The notes beneath the pieces are model-generated. The model saw only the letters and a program-made list of their open reading frames with translations, was not told where the DNA came from and did not search any database. This document shows positions 1-8,858 of a DNA stretch of 64,000 nt, piece by piece. Made by a program: the position numbers and the translations under genes. Numbering within the stretch: the first letter of the stretch is position 1; each line of letters begins with the position of its first letter. The DNA is from Pseudacidovorax sp. NFM-22 (GTDB lineage Bacteria > Pseudomonadota > Gammaproteobacteria > Burkholderiales > Burkholderiaceae_C), in the NCBI RefSeq assembly GCF_021401245.1, contig NZ_JACBFY010000004.1, forward strand, positions 372,001 through 436,000, written 5' to 3'.

Positions 1-531
1 AAGGCCACCGCTTACAAGGACGGCAAGTTCGTCGACGTCTCCAGTGACGACGTCAAGGGCAAGTGGTCCGTCTTCTTCTTCTACCCGGCCGACTTCACCT
101 TCGTCTGCCCGACCGAGCTGGGCGACGTGGCTGACCACTACGCCGAGTTCCAGAAGATGGGCGTGGAGATCTACTCGGTCTCGACCGACACCCACTTCAC
201 CCACAAGGCCTGGCACGACTCGTCCGAGACCATCGGCAAGATCAAGTACACGATGATCGGCGACCCCACGCTGGCCATCAGCCGCAACTTCGAAGTGCTG
301 CGTGAAGACCAGGGCCTGGCCAACCGCGGCACCTTCATCGTCGACCCGCAAGGCGTGATCCAGGCGCTGGAAATCACCGCCGAAGGCATCGGCCGCGACG
401 CCAAGGACCTGCTGCGCAAGGTCAAGGCTGCCCAGTACGTCGCCGCCCACCCCGGCGAAGTCTGCCCCGCCAAGTGGGAAGAAGGCGCCGCCACCCTGAA
501 GCCTTCTTTCGACCTGGTCGGCAAGATCTGA
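1..531 (+). CDS. ahpC: Alkyl hydroperoxide reductase subunit C (peroxiredoxin), 5' end outside the window
   Basis: Typical 2-Cys peroxiredoxin that reduces H2O2, organic hydroperoxides and peroxynitrite in the cytoplasm and is re-reduced by AhpF, encoded next. The reading frame is open from base 1; 176 codons are visible. The peroxidatic cysteine sits in FVCPTE (visible codon 36) and the resolving cysteine in GEVCPAKW (visible codon 155). These correspond to C47 and C166 of the E. coli protein, so about 11 residues are missing upstream. The end DLVGKI is the classic AhpC terminus. A rho-independent terminator follows, so ahpC and ahpF may be separate transcripts or joined by read-through. Identification is certain; only the start is unseen. 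Confidence 0.97.
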   Translation, partial: KATAYKDGKFVDVSSDDVKGKWSVFFFYPADFTFVCPTELGDVADHYAEFQKMGVEIYSVSTDTHFTHKAWHDSSETIGKIKYTMIGDPTLAISRNFEVLREDQGLANRGTFIVDPQGVIQALEITAEGIGRDAKDLLRKVKAAQYVAAHPGEVCPAKWEEGAATLKPSFDLVGKI

Positions 532-648
532 GCATGCCCTTCGCCCGGCTGGCGTCAGGCGCCGCGCACCCTGTCCGGTCCCTTGAGAAAGGGTGGACGG
601 CGCACGCCTGAACCTGCCTGCCGGGTGGCTGCGCAGCAGCTGCCCCCG

Positions 649-682
649 AGCCCGGGGCACCCTCGTGACCCGGGCTTTTTTT
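649..682 (+). terminator. Rho-independent terminator after ahpC
   Basis: An 8-bp perfect stem, AGCCCGGG (649-656) with CCCGGGCT (669-676), a 12-nt loop, and a run of seven T (676-682). It lies 118 bp after the ahpC stop and 102 bp before ahpF. It would end most ahpC transcripts and may set a higher ahpC than ahpF level. Confidence 0.85.
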
Positions 683-784
683 ATTGCCGGCCCGTCCCTA
701 GATGCTGGAGACGAGCCCCGCCGCCGGGCAAGAGCCCCGAAGCTCCTCTCCCATTGAAGACCCGAACGCCAGAAAGACACCACC

Positions 785-2347
785 ATGCTTGACGCCGCCA
801 CCAAAGCCCAGCTTTCCAGTTACCTGGAGCGCATTTCCCAGCCCATCGAGATCGTGGCTGCGCTGGACGACTCGCCGGCGTCGGCACAGACGCGCGAACT
901 GCTCCAGGACATCGCCAGCACGTCCCAGCTGGTCACCGTGATCGACCGTGCAGAGAGCAGCGAGCGCAAGCCCTCGTTCTCGATCAACAAGCCCGGCCAG
1001 ACGGACGGCCCGCGTTTCGCCGGCCTGCCGATGGGCCATGAATTCACCTCGCTCATCCTGGCCATGCTGCAGCAGGGCGGCTATCCGCCCAAGGTCGAGC
1101 AGGCCATCCTCGACCAGATCAAGCAGATCGACGGCGACTTCGAATTCGAGGTTTACGTCTCGCTGACCTGCCACAACTGCCCGGACGTGGTGCAGGCGCT
1201 GAACCTGATGGCGGTGCAGAACCCGCGCATCAAGACCACCATGATCGAGGGCGGCACCTTCCAGAAGGAGATCGAAGACCGCCAGATCATGGGCGTGCCC
1301 ACGGTCTTCATGAACGGCCAGATGTTCGGCTCCGGCCGCATGAGCCTGGAAGAGATCCTGGCCAAGATCGACACCAGCGGCGTCGAGCGCGAGGCGAAGA
1401 AGCTGAGCGCCAAGGACGCCTTCGACGTGCTGATCGTCGGCGGCGGCCCCGCCGGCGCCGCGGCGGCCGTGTACGCCGCCCGCAAGGGCATCCGCACCGG
1501 CGTGGCAGCGGAGCGTTTCGGCGGCCAGGTGCTGGACACGCTGGGCATCGAGAACTTCATCTCGGTCAAGGAAACGCAGGGCCCACACTTCGCGCTCGCG
1601 CTGGACGAACACGTGCGCCATTACGACGTGGACGTGATGAACCTGCAGCGCGCCGCGGCGCTGGTGCCGGGGAAGGACCTCATCGAAGTCCGTATGGAGA
1701 GTGGCGCGACGCTCAAGGCCAAGACCGTGATCCTGTCGACCGGCGCGCGCTGGCGCAACATCAACGTGCCGGGCGAGCAGGAGTTCAAGAACAAGGGCGT
1801 GGCCTACTGCCCGCACTGCGACGGTCCGCTGTTCAAGGGCAAGCGCGTGGCGGTGATCGGCGGCGGCAACTCCGGCGTCGAGGCGGCCATCGACCTGGCC
1901 GGCATCGTCGGTCACGTGACGCTGATCGAGTTCGACACCCAGCTGCGTGCCGACGCCGTGCTCCAGCGCAAGCTCACGAGCCTGCCCAACGTGACGGTGC
2001 TGACCAACGCGCAGACCACGTCCATCACCGGCACCGACAAGGTGAACGGCCTGACCTACAAGGACCGCGCGACCGGCCAGGAGCAGCGCGTGGACCTGGA
2101 GGGCGTGTTCATCCAGATCGGGCTGGTGCCCAACACCGACTGGCTCAAGGGCACGGTCGAGCTGTCGCGCCACGGCGAGATCATCGTGGACGCCAAGGGC
2201 CAGACCTCGGTCCCCGGCGTGTTCGCGGCGGGCGACTGCACCACGGTGCCCTACAAGCAGATCATCATTGCCGCCGGCGAGGGCGCGAAGGCGGCGCTGA
2301 GCGCCTTCGACCACCTGATCCGCACCAGCGCGCCCGTGGCCGCCTGA
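785..2347 (+). CDS. ahpF: Alkyl hydroperoxide reductase subunit F
   Basis: Flavoprotein disulfide reductase (520 aa) that passes electrons from NADH through FAD and two disulfide centres to AhpC. The N-terminal double-thioredoxin-fold domain carries the CHNC redox pair (C129/C132). An FAD-binding [10 protein letters not shown] segment begins near residue 219. The thioredoxin-reductase-like domain has the second CPHC pair (C342/C345) followed by a GGGNSG NAD(H) site, and the FAD-closing motif [12 protein letters not shown] is near the C terminus. Length and cysteine spacing match the E. coli enzyme. The Shine-Dalgarno sequence is weak (AGAAAG). It follows ahpC in the usual order; no oxyR is present in the window. 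Confidence 0.97.
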   Translation: MLDAATKAQLSSYLERISQPIEIVAALDDSPASAQTRELLQDIASTSQLVTVIDRAESSERKPSFSINKPGQTDGPRFAGLPMGHEFTSLILAMLQQGGYPPKVEQAILDQIKQIDGDFEFEVYVSLTCHNCPDVVQALNLMAVQNPRIKTTMIEGGTFQKEIEDRQIMGVPTVFMNGQMFGSGRMSLEEILAKIDTSGVEREAKKLSAKDAFDVLIVGGGPAGAAAAVYAARKGIRTGVAAERFGGQVLDTLGIENFISVKETQGPHFALALDEHVRHYDVDVMNLQRAAALVPGKDLIEVRMESGATLKAKTVILSTGARWRNINVPGEQEFKNKGVAYCPHCDGPLFKGKRVAVIGGGNSGVEAAIDLAGIVGHVTLIEFDTQLRADAVLQRKLTSLPNVTVLTNAQTTSITGTDKVNGLTYKDRATGQEQRVDLEGVFIQIGLVPNTDWLKGTVELSRHGEIIVDAKGQTSVPGVFAAGDCTTVPYKQIIIAAGEGAKAALSAFDHLIRTSAPVAA

Positions 2348-2412
2348 GCGAGGCGGCGCCCGCGAAGGGTGCCGCCTTTGCCCCCAGGCCGCGGTGTCGC
2401 GCCGCCGCTCCT

Positions 2413-2418
2413 TAGAAT
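2413..2418 (+). promoter_or_regulatory. Candidate -10 element of the BMP-family gene
   Basis: TAGAAT stands in an otherwise GC-rich spacer 65 bp before the chosen start. No convincing -35 hexamer is found 16-18 bp upstream. The same hexamer recurs upstream of tRNA-Thr, lapA and icd in this window, which is the main reason to list it. Confidence 0.35.
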
Positions 2419-2483
2419 CCCGCCCGCCGTGCAGTGCCCCGCTGCACGGCGTTTTCGTTTTCGGGGCCATGTCGAGGAACACC

Positions 2484-3581
2484 ATGTACAAAAACCTCGC
2501 AGCCGCGCTCGCGGCCGCCTGCTGTTTTCTTTCTTCTCCCTTCGCCCATGCCCAGCCGGCGCCGTCTCAGGCACCGCTGAAGGTTGGCATCGTCTATGTC
2601 GCCCCACTGAGCGACGCCGGCTGGGTGCACCAGCACGAGCTGGGCCGCCAGGCCATCGAGGCGGCGCTGCCTGGCAAGGTGAAGACCACCTATGTGGAGA
2701 ACGTGGCCGAAGGGCCCGACGCCGAGCGCGTGATCCGCGACCTGGCGCGCCAGGGCAACCAGCTCATCATCACGCCCAGCTTCGGCTACATGGCGCCGAC
2801 GATGCGCGTGGCGCGCGAATTTCCGCAGGTGCGCTTCGAATCGATCACCGGCTACCAGCGGGCCGACAACGTGGCGACGGCCAATGCGCGCTACTACGAA
2901 GGCCGCTACCTGGCCGGCGTAGCGGCGGGGCGCATTAGCAAGTCGCATGTCGCCGGCTATGTGGCGGGCTTCCCGATTCCCGAGGTGCTGCAGGGCATCA
3001 ATGCCTTCACGCTCGGCATGCGCTCGGTCGACCCCACCGCGCAGGTCAAGGTCGTGTGGCTCAACCAGTGGTTCGACCCAGCCCTGGAGCGCGACGCGGC
3101 CATGCGGCTGATGGACCAGGGCGCGGACGTGCTGGCCTTCCACACCGGCTCCTCCGCCGTGATGAAGGCGGCGCAGGAGCGTGGCCGGATGGCCGTGGCC
3201 TATCACTCCGACATGCGGCAGGTGGCGCCCGACGCGCAGATCGTTGCAGTCACGCACCGCTGGGGCGACTACTACGTGCAGCGCGCCAAGGCCGTGCTCG
3301 ACGGTACCTGGAAGAGCACCGACACCTGGGGCGGCGTCAAGGAAGGGATGATCCGTGTCGGCGACTTCGGCCCCAAGGTGCCCAAGGCGGTGCAGGACGA
3401 GGTGATGGCGCGCCAGCAGGACATTGCGGCTGGCCGGCTGCAGCCCTTCCGTGCCGTGGCCGCCGATGTGCGCGACAACCAGGGCCGCGTCGTGATTGCA
3501 CGCGGCCAGGCGCTGGACGACGGACAGATCCTCAAGATGAACTGGCTGGTCGAGGGCGTGCAGGGCCGCATTGAGCCCTGA
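2484..3581 (+). CDS. BMP-family ABC transporter substrate-binding lipoprotein/periplasmic protein
   Basis: Periplasmic solute-binding protein (365 aa) of the BMP/PnrA family, whose characterised members bind nucleosides or other purine-like ligands. The ATG at 2484 is chosen because GAGG precedes it and it begins a clean signal peptide (MYKNLAAALAAACC then AHAQ as the likely cleavage region). The family core follows: KVGIVYVAPLSDAGW near residue 33, a GYMAPTMRVA segment, and a TDTWGGVKEGMIRVGDFGP segment near the C terminus. An ATG at 2469 in the same frame is possible. No ATPase or permease is adjacent. The following gene, guanine deaminase, suggests a purine or purine-breakdown ligand, which is inference only. 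Confidence 0.85.
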   Translation: MYKNLAAALAAACCFLSSPFAHAQPAPSQAPLKVGIVYVAPLSDAGWVHQHELGRQAIEAALPGKVKTTYVENVAEGPDAERVIRDLARQGNQLIITPSFGYMAPTMRVAREFPQVRFESITGYQRADNVATANARYYEGRYLAGVAAGRISKSHVAGYVAGFPIPEVLQGINAFTLGMRSVDPTAQVKVVWLNQWFDPALERDAAMRLMDQGADVLAFHTGSSAVMKAAQERGRMAVAYHSDMRQVAPDAQIVAVTHRWGDYYVQRAKAVLDGTWKSTDTWGGVKEGMIRVGDFGPKVPKAVQDEVMARQQDIAAGRLQPFRAVAADVRDNQGRVVIARGQALDDGQILKMNWLVEGVQGRIEP

Positions 3582-3616
3582 GAAGGTGTGAACGACCCCG
3601 TCACGCCCGCTCGTCC

Positions 3617-3705
3617 CGCCAAAACACGCCCACTCCGCGTTGCAAATGCTCGCCATGGTCCGAGCTATGGCTGCGCTTTGCGCCTTGATTGGGCGCGTTT
3701 TGGCA
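3617..3705. repeat. Large imperfect inverted repeat, possible REP-like element
   Basis: The outer arms CGCCAAAACACGCCCA (3617-3632) and TGGGCGCGTTTTGGCA (3690-3705) are complementary at 14 of 16 positions. Inside them GCAAA (3642-3646) pairs with TTTGC (3677-3681), and GCCAT (3652-3656) with ATGGC (3667-3671). The element is non-coding and lies between the BMP gene and guaD. It may be one copy of a dispersed family repeat, a transcript-end structure, or both; the window holds only this copy as far as I can see. Confidence 0.6.
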
Positions 3706-3749
3706 GCCCGCTCGGCCACGCCGGATTCATTCACGCCTTCTGACCCTGC

Positions 3750-3790
3750 GCTGCCGCGCGGCATATAGCCGCTATAAGCCGAGCGGCAGC
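3750..3790. repeat. Second nested hairpin upstream of guaD
   Basis: GCTGCCGC (3750-3757) is perfectly complementary to GCGGCAGC (3783-3790). Nested inside, GGCATATAGC (3760-3769) pairs with GCTATAAGCC (3771-3780) at 9 of 10 positions. There is no T tract, so it is not a standard terminator. With the larger repeat just before it, most of the 293-bp gap between the BMP gene and guaD is self-complementary. Confidence 0.55.
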
Positions 3791-3874
3791 CGGGGCACCG
3801 CTTCTTCCAGTACGCTCCGCCGAAGTACCTGCCGCGGCCTTGGGCCGCTGCATCCTTCCCCCCGATTCCGACCG

Positions 3875-5161
3875 ATGAAAAAAGCCTACCGCGCCTCGCT
3901 GCTGCGTTTCGACGACGCCGGCCGACCCCTGTTCGACACCGACGGCCTGCTGGTCGTCGCGCCCGATGCCCAGGGCCGCGAGCGCGTGGTCGACGCTGGC
4001 AGCCACGGCGCGGTGCAGCCTCGCCATCCCGACGTGGAGCCCGAACACCTGCCGGGCCGCATCCTGGCGCCGGGCTTCGTGGACATGCACATCCACTTTC
4101 CCCAGACGGACATCATCGGCGCGCCCGCCGACGGCCTGCTGCCCTGGCTGGAGAACTACACCTTCCCGGCCGAGACCCGCTTCGCCGAAGCCGCGCATTC
4201 GGCCGAGGTGGCCGAGGTCTTCCTGGACGAACTGCTGCGCCACGGCGTGACCACCTCGCTGACCTTCGCGACCTCGCATCCGGCCTCGGTGGATGCGCTC
4301 TTCTCGGCCGCCCGGCACCGGCAGATGCGCCTGATCACCGGCAAGGTGCTGCAGGACCGCCATTCGCCCGACGGCGTCCGTGACGACACCGAACGCAGCC
4401 TGGCCGATACCGAAGACCTGATCCGCCGCTGGCACGGCGTGGACCGGCTCGGCTACGCCATCACGCCCCGCTTTGCACCGACCAGCACCGAAGCGCAACT
4501 GAGGGGGGCCGGCGAATTGGCGGCGCGCTACGCCGACACCTGGATCCAGTCGCACGTGGCCGAGAACAAGGACGAGGTGAAGTGGGCGCGCGAGCTGTTT
4601 CCCGCCGCGCGCTCCTACCTGGGCGTCTACGACGACTTCGGCCTGATGCGCGAGCGGGCGGTGTACGCCCACTGCATCCATTTCGACGACGACGACCGCC
4701 ACCTGATGCGTGCCACCCGCACCGCGGCGGCCGTCAGCCCCACCAGCAACCTGTTCCTGGGCAGCGGTTTCTTCGACTTCGACGGCGCCCAGCGCGTCGA
4801 CTACCTGCATGGACTGGCGAGCGACGTGGGCGGCGGCACCAGCTTCAGCCCCTTCCACACCATGCTGGCCGCCTATTACGCGGGACGTGAAGGACAGACC
4901 AAGCCGGGCCTGAGTCTCGCCCCCTCGCGCCTGTGGTGGCTGCACACGGCGGGCGCCGCGCAGGCCCTGGGGCTGGCCGGCACCATCGGCAACCTGCAAC
5001 CGGGTTGCGAGGCGGACTTCCTGGTGCTGGATCCGGCGGCGACGCCCTTGCTGGCCCGCAAGTCGGCCAACGCGGCCTCGCTGGAGGAACTGCTGTTCGC
5101 CCTCATCGTGCTGGGCGACGACCGTGTCATCGAGCGCACGGTGATCGCCCGTGCCGGCTGA
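3875..5161 (+). CDS. guaD: Guanine deaminase
   Basis: Zinc amidohydrolase converting guanine to xanthine and ammonia (428 aa, close to the 439 aa of E. coli GuaD). The metal-binding HMHIHF motif follows GFVD (H72/H74 region). Further conserved blocks are the SHVAEN segment, YAHCIHF and SPTSNLFLGSG. The frame is open further upstream, but the ATG at 3875 is the first start giving a normal N terminus; the upstream part runs through the folded repeats. There is no clear Shine-Dalgarno sequence. The BMP-type binding protein before it points to purine scavenging as a shared theme. Confidence 0.93.
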   Translation: MKKAYRASLLRFDDAGRPLFDTDGLLVVAPDAQGRERVVDAGSHGAVQPRHPDVEPEHLPGRILAPGFVDMHIHFPQTDIIGAPADGLLPWLENYTFPAETRFAEAAHSAEVAEVFLDELLRHGVTTSLTFATSHPASVDALFSAARHRQMRLITGKVLQDRHSPDGVRDDTERSLADTEDLIRRWHGVDRLGYAITPRFAPTSTEAQLRGAGELAARYADTWIQSHVAENKDEVKWARELFPAARSYLGVYDDFGLMRERAVYAHCIHFDDDDRHLMRATRTAAAVSPTSNLFLGSGFFDFDGAQRVDYLHGLASDVGGGTSFSPFHTMLAAYYAGREGQTKPGLSLAPSRLWWLHTAGAAQALGLAGTIGNLQPGCEADFLVLDPAATPLLARKSANAASLEELLFALIVLGDDRVIERTVIARAG

Positions 5162-5184
5162 GCGGCCGGCCGGGCCCCGCGTGC

Positions 5185-5190
5185 CACAAT
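5185..5190 (+). promoter_or_regulatory. Candidate -10 element of dcd
   Basis: CACAAT lies 52 bp before the dcd start in a very GC-rich spacer. A matching -35 is not obvious. Similar (G/C)ACAAT hexamers precede the helicase gene and the OmpA-family gene. Confidence 0.3.
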
Positions 5191-5242
5191 GCGGGCCCTC
5201 TTTTCCGACGCGTGCCCCGGCACGCCCAGCGCGAGTCTTCCC

Positions 5243-5809
5243 ATGAGCATCAAGAGCGACCAATGGATCCGGCGCATGGCCGAGCAGCACGGCATGATCG
5301 AGCCTTTCGAGCCGGGCCAGGTGCGCCAGCAGGACGGTCGCAAGCTCATCAGCTACGGCACCAGCAGCTATGGCTACGACATCCGCTGCGCGCCCGAATT
5401 CAAGGTCTTCACCAACATCCACAGCACGGTGGTGGACCCGAAGAACTTCGACGAGAAGAGCTTCGTCGACATCGAGGCCGACGTCTGCATCATCCCGCCC
5501 AACAGCTTTGCGCTGGCGCGGACGGTGGAGTACTTCCGCATTCCCCGCAATGTGCTGACCATCTGTCTGGGCAAGAGCACCTACGCGCGCTGCGGCATCA
5601 TCGTCAACGTCACGCCTTTCGAGCCGGAGTGGGAAGGCTACGTGACGCTGGAGTTCTCCAACACCACCCCGCTGCCCGCCAAGATCTACGCGGGCGAGGG
5701 CTGTGCGCAGGTGCTGTTCTTCGAGAGCGACGAGGTCTGCGAGGTGAGCTACAAGGACCGCGGCGGCAAGTACCAGGGGCAGAGCGGCGTGACGCTGCCC
5801 AAGGCCTGA
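5243..5809 (+). CDS. dcd: dCTP deaminase
   Basis: Converts dCTP to dUTP, the first step of dTMP supply in many Gram-negatives (188 aa, the usual length). The substrate-binding segment [10 protein letters not shown] and the catalytic-glutamate region [12 protein letters not shown] are both intact. The ATG at 5243 is preferred over an in-frame start at 5189 because the family N terminus is MSIKSDQWI; the upstream codons have no homology-like features. It stands alone between guaD and a small membrane protein gene. Confidence 0.95.
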   Translation: MSIKSDQWIRRMAEQHGMIEPFEPGQVRQQDGRKLISYGTSSYGYDIRCAPEFKVFTNIHSTVVDPKNFDEKSFVDIEADVCIIPPNSFALARTVEYFRIPRNVLTICLGKSTYARCGIIVNVTPFEPEWEGYVTLEFSNTTPLPAKIYAGEGCAQVLFFESDEVCEVSYKDRGGKYQGQSGVTLPKA

Positions 5810-5968
5810 GGCTTTGCCGCCGGCGGATGCCAGGGCGGGTGCCCGGCGCGGCTGACAGCCGCCGCTTGGGGGCGCCTACAAGGATTCGCGCAGCGGGCCG
5901 CCACGGCCCGGCCCGGTTGCCCACGAACCTTCGGCCACCCGCACGGATGGGCCGTGCAGGAGACGCCG

Positions 5969-6235
5969 ATGTCCCAACACCCTGCCGCACGCCCTTCCTT
6001 CCTTTCGCCCTCTCAGTGGCTGCTGATCGGCTCTCTCGCCGTGGTGGCGCTGTTCCTTCTTGCCGCGATCTACCAGGTGGCGCGCGGGCAGGTCCAGGCC
6101 GCCCAACTGCGTGACGCCCAGGCGCGCATCGCCGTCCAGACGGCCGAAGAGGTCCGTGCCCAGCGCGCCCGGCTGACGGCGGCCTTCGAACAGCCCGCGG
6201 GCGTACAGTCCGTGAGCTACACCCTGGCCCGCTGA
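5969..6235 (+). CDS. Small single-pass membrane protein, unknown function
   Basis: I do not recognise this 88-aa protein. The ATG at 5969 has AGGAG six bases upstream and is preferred to a GTG at 5954. After a short polar N terminus there is one hydrophobic segment (WLLIGSLAVVALFLLAAIY, about residues 16-34). An Arg/Gln/Ala-rich amphipathic stretch follows (about 37-70) that could form a coiled coil. Sixty bases separate it from the metallopeptidase gene, so co-transcription is possible. Codon use matches the neighbours, supporting a real gene. Confidence 0.6.
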   Translation: MSQHPAARPSFLSPSQWLLIGSLAVVALFLLAAIYQVARGQVQAAQLRDAQARIAVQTAEEVRAQRARLTAAFEQPAGVQSVSYTLAR

Positions 6236-6293
6236 CGCAAACGCGGCGCATCGTCGCGCCACTGGCCGGCCGGGCCGATTCGAAAGGAAAGCA

Positions 6294-7166
6294 ATGCGCT
6301 GGGAAGGCAACGACCAATCCGACAACGTCGAAGACCGCCGCGGCATGGGCGGCGGCGGTGGCGGCTTCCCCATCGGCGGCCGCAGCATCGGCCTCGGCAC
6401 GGTGGCCGTGGCGGTGGTGGCGGGCTGGCTGTTCGGGATCAACCCGCTGACCTTGCTGGGCCTGCTCAGCGGAGGCGGCAGCCCGGTCGTCCAGCAGCAA
6501 GCCCCCGCCCATGCGCCGCGCAACGACCGCGAGACCGCATTCGTACGCACCGTGCTGCGCAACACCGAGGTGGTCTGGGGCGAGGTGTTCCGCGAAGGCG
6601 GCGCCCAGTACCGTGCGCCCACGCTGGTGCTCTTCGACAACAGCACGCCCACGGCCTGCGGCACCGGGCAGAGTGCCATGGGCCCCTTCTACTGCCCGGG
6701 CGACAGCAAGGTCTACATCGACCTGCGCTTCTACGACACCCTGCGCGACCGGCTCGGAGCGCCTGGGGAATTTGCGCAGGCCTATGTCATCGCGCATGAG
6801 GTGGGCCATCACGTTCAGCACTTGCTGGGCATCACCGACAAGGTCGACGCCATGCGCCGGCGCCAGAACGAGACCCAGGCCAACGCGACGAGCGTGCGGG
6901 TCGAACTGCAGGCGGACTGCTTCGCGGGCGTATGGGCCCAGCGCTCGCAGGAGTCGAAGCAGTGGCTCGACCCGTCCGACATCGCCGCCGCCATGAATGC
7001 GGCCGAGAAGATCGGCGACGACGCCCTGCAACGTTCCGCCGGCCGGGCGGTGGTGCCCGACAGCTTCACCCACGGCAGCAGCGCCCAGCGCCAGCGCTGG
7101 TTCATGAACGGCTACAAGAGCGGTCAGGTGAAGGCCTGCGACACCTTCAACGCCTCCACGCTCTGA
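6294..7166 (+). CDS. ypfJ: YpfJ/KPN_02809-family neutral zinc metallopeptidase
   Basis: Membrane-anchored putative zinc protease (290 aa). It starts MRWEGNDQSDNVEDRRG followed by a glycine run, the hallmark of this family, then one transmembrane helix (about 38-62). The metal-binding HEVGHHVQ motif is at residues 168-175, with a downstream ELQADCFAGVWA block supplying the third ligand. A GAAAGG ribosome-binding site precedes the ATG. The family's physiological substrate is not established. The gene sits after a small membrane protein and before the helicase gene. Confidence 0.9.
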   Translation: MRWEGNDQSDNVEDRRGMGGGGGGFPIGGRSIGLGTVAVAVVAGWLFGINPLTLLGLLSGGGSPVVQQQAPAHAPRNDRETAFVRTVLRNTEVVWGEVFREGGAQYRAPTLVLFDNSTPTACGTGQSAMGPFYCPGDSKVYIDLRFYDTLRDRLGAPGEFAQAYVIAHEVGHHVQHLLGITDKVDAMRRRQNETQANATSVRVELQADCFAGVWAQRSQESKQWLDPSDIAAAMNAAEKIGDDALQRSAGRAVVPDSFTHGSSAQRQRWFMNGYKSGQVKACDTFNASTL

Positions 7167-7217
7167 GCCTTGCACGGTCGGCCTGAAGGCCCCGAAACGC
7201 CCGTCACCCCGCTGTCA

Positions 7218-7245
7218 CTGCCGTTTTTTGCGGCAATGCGACAAT
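7218..7245 (+). promoter_or_regulatory. Candidate promoter of the helicase gene
   Basis: GACAAT (7240-7245) is a plausible -10 with a weak CTGCCG -35 (7218-7223) at 16-bp spacing. The -10 ends 12 bp before the ATG, so a transcript starting at the usual distance would have almost no leader. There is no Shine-Dalgarno sequence before the ATG, in keeping with that. Confidence 0.35.
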
Positions 7246-7257
7246 CGCGGACTTCCT

Positions 7258-8730
7258 ATGAGTACTCTCTATTCCGACCTCGCGCTGGCGGACCCGTTGA
7301 AGCGCGCCGTGGCCGACATGGGCTACGAACACATGACGCCGATCCAGGCGCAGGCGATTCCGGTGGTGCTGTCCGGCCAGGACGTGATGGGCGCCGCCCA
7401 GACCGGCACCGGCAAGACCGCCGCCTTCTCCCTGCCGCTGCTGCATCGCCTGCTCAAACACGAGAACGCCTCGACCTCGCCCGCCCGGCATCCGGTGCGC
7501 GCGCTGGTGCTGTTGCCCACGCGCGAACTCGCTGACCAGGTTGCCCAGCAGGTGAAGATGTACGCCAAGTACACGCAGCTGCGCAGCACGGTGGTCTTTG
7601 GCGGCATCGACATGAAGCCTCAGACCGCCGAGCTCAAGAAGGGCGTGGAGGTGCTGGTGGCCACGCCTGGCCGGCTGCTGGACCACATCGAGGCCAAGAA
7701 CGCGGTGCTGAACCAGGTCGAGTACGTCGTGCTCGACGAAGCCGATCGCATGCTGGACATCGGCTTCCTGCCCGACCTGCAGCGCATCCTGTCGTACCTG
7801 CCCAAGCAACGCACCACGCTGCTGTTCTCGGCCACCTTCTCGCCCGAGATCAAGCGCCTGGCCTCCAGCTACCTGCAGGACCCCATCACCATCGAGGTGG
7901 CCCGGCCCAACGAGACGGCCTCCACCGTCGAGCAGGTTTTTTATGGCGTGCACGAGGACGACAAGCGCCGCGCGCTCAAGCAGATCGTGCGCCAGCGCGG
8001 CATCACCCAGGCCTTCGTCTTCGTGAACAGCAAGTTGGGTTGCGCCCGCCTGGCCCGCTCGCTGGAGCGCGAGGGCCTGCGCTGCACGGCCCTGCACGGC
8101 GACAAGAGCCAGGACGAGCGCCTCAAGGCCCTGGCCGCCTTCAAGGCCGGCGAGGTGGACCTGCTGGTGTGCACCGACGTCGCGGCCCGCGGCCTGGACA
8201 TCAAGGACGTGCCCGCCGTCTTCAACTACGACGTGCCCTTCAACGCCGAGGACTACGTGCACCGCATCGGCCGCACCGGCCGAGCCGGCGCCTCGGGCCT
8301 GGCCGTGAGTTTTGCGGGCGGCGGCAATGACGCCCGCCTGGTGGCCGACATCGAGAAGCTGATCAAGAAGAAGATCGAGCTGCAGGCGCTGGAGATGGAC
8401 GACGAGCGTCCGCGCGGCCGCATCAACGACGGTCGCCGCCGCTGGCGCGAGGACGGCGAGACGGGCGATGCCCGCGACACGCTCGACCGGCCCCGCAGCA
8501 GCGCTCCCGCGGCGGCCGAGGGCTACCGCGCCCCGCGCCCGCAGCGCACCCACGCACCGCGCGATCCTTTCTTCGACAAGCCCTACGAGGCCGCTGGCGG
8601 TGACGAGGCCCCCGCCTGGGAGCAGTCCGCCAAGGCGCCGGCGCCCAAGCAGCCGGGATCGGGCAACATCCGCACCAAGCGCAAGGTGGCCGCGCTGTTC
8701 AAGTCGGCGGAGCCGCAGCAGCAGAATTGA
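7258..8730 (+). CDS. rhlE: DEAD-box ATP-dependent RNA helicase, RhlE type
   Basis: RNA-unwinding ATPase of ribosome assembly and RNA turnover (490 aa). Domain 1 shows the Q motif (MTPIQAQAIP), Walker A AQTGTGKT, PTRELADQV, TPGRLLD, the DEAD box in VLDEADRMLD, and SAT. Domain 2 has the ARGLDI and HRIGRTGRAG motifs. About 110 residues after the core form a disordered Arg/Pro/Ala-rich tail ending in a basic IRTKRKVAALFK segment, as in RhlE proteins, probably for RNA binding. The ATG at 7258 begins the conserved N terminus; upstream in-frame codons would add an unrelated stretch. The exact paralogue (RhlE versus a close relative) is less certain than the family. Confidence 0.9.
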   Translation: MSTLYSDLALADPLKRAVADMGYEHMTPIQAQAIPVVLSGQDVMGAAQTGTGKTAAFSLPLLHRLLKHENASTSPARHPVRALVLLPTRELADQVAQQVKMYAKYTQLRSTVVFGGIDMKPQTAELKKGVEVLVATPGRLLDHIEAKNAVLNQVEYVVLDEADRMLDIGFLPDLQRILSYLPKQRTTLLFSATFSPEIKRLASSYLQDPITIEVARPNETASTVEQVFYGVHEDDKRRALKQIVRQRGITQAFVFVNSKLGCARLARSLEREGLRCTALHGDKSQDERLKALAAFKAGEVDLLVCTDVAARGLDIKDVPAVFNYDVPFNAEDYVHRIGRTGRAGASGLAVSFAGGGNDARLVADIEKLIKKKIELQALEMDDERPRGRINDGRRRWREDGETGDARDTLDRPRSSAPAAAEGYRAPRPQRTHAPRDPFFDKPYEAAGGDEAPAWEQSAKAPAPKQPGSGNIRTKRKVAALFKSAEPQQQN

Positions 8731-8858
8731 GTGCCGCTGCGCGGCCGGCCCTCGCGGGTCGGGCCGCTGCGATGGTCCCCAGGGCTGGCACGCGTGCCAG
8801 CCTTTGTCTTTCTGCCGGTCACTGGCCGGTACCCTGCATCCACAAGAAGGAGACTCCC

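Noticed and set aside
3582-3874. Purine riboswitch upstream of guaD
   Set aside because: The folded region lacks the three-way junction and conserved loop bases of the purine class; the pairing is two simple nested hairpins.
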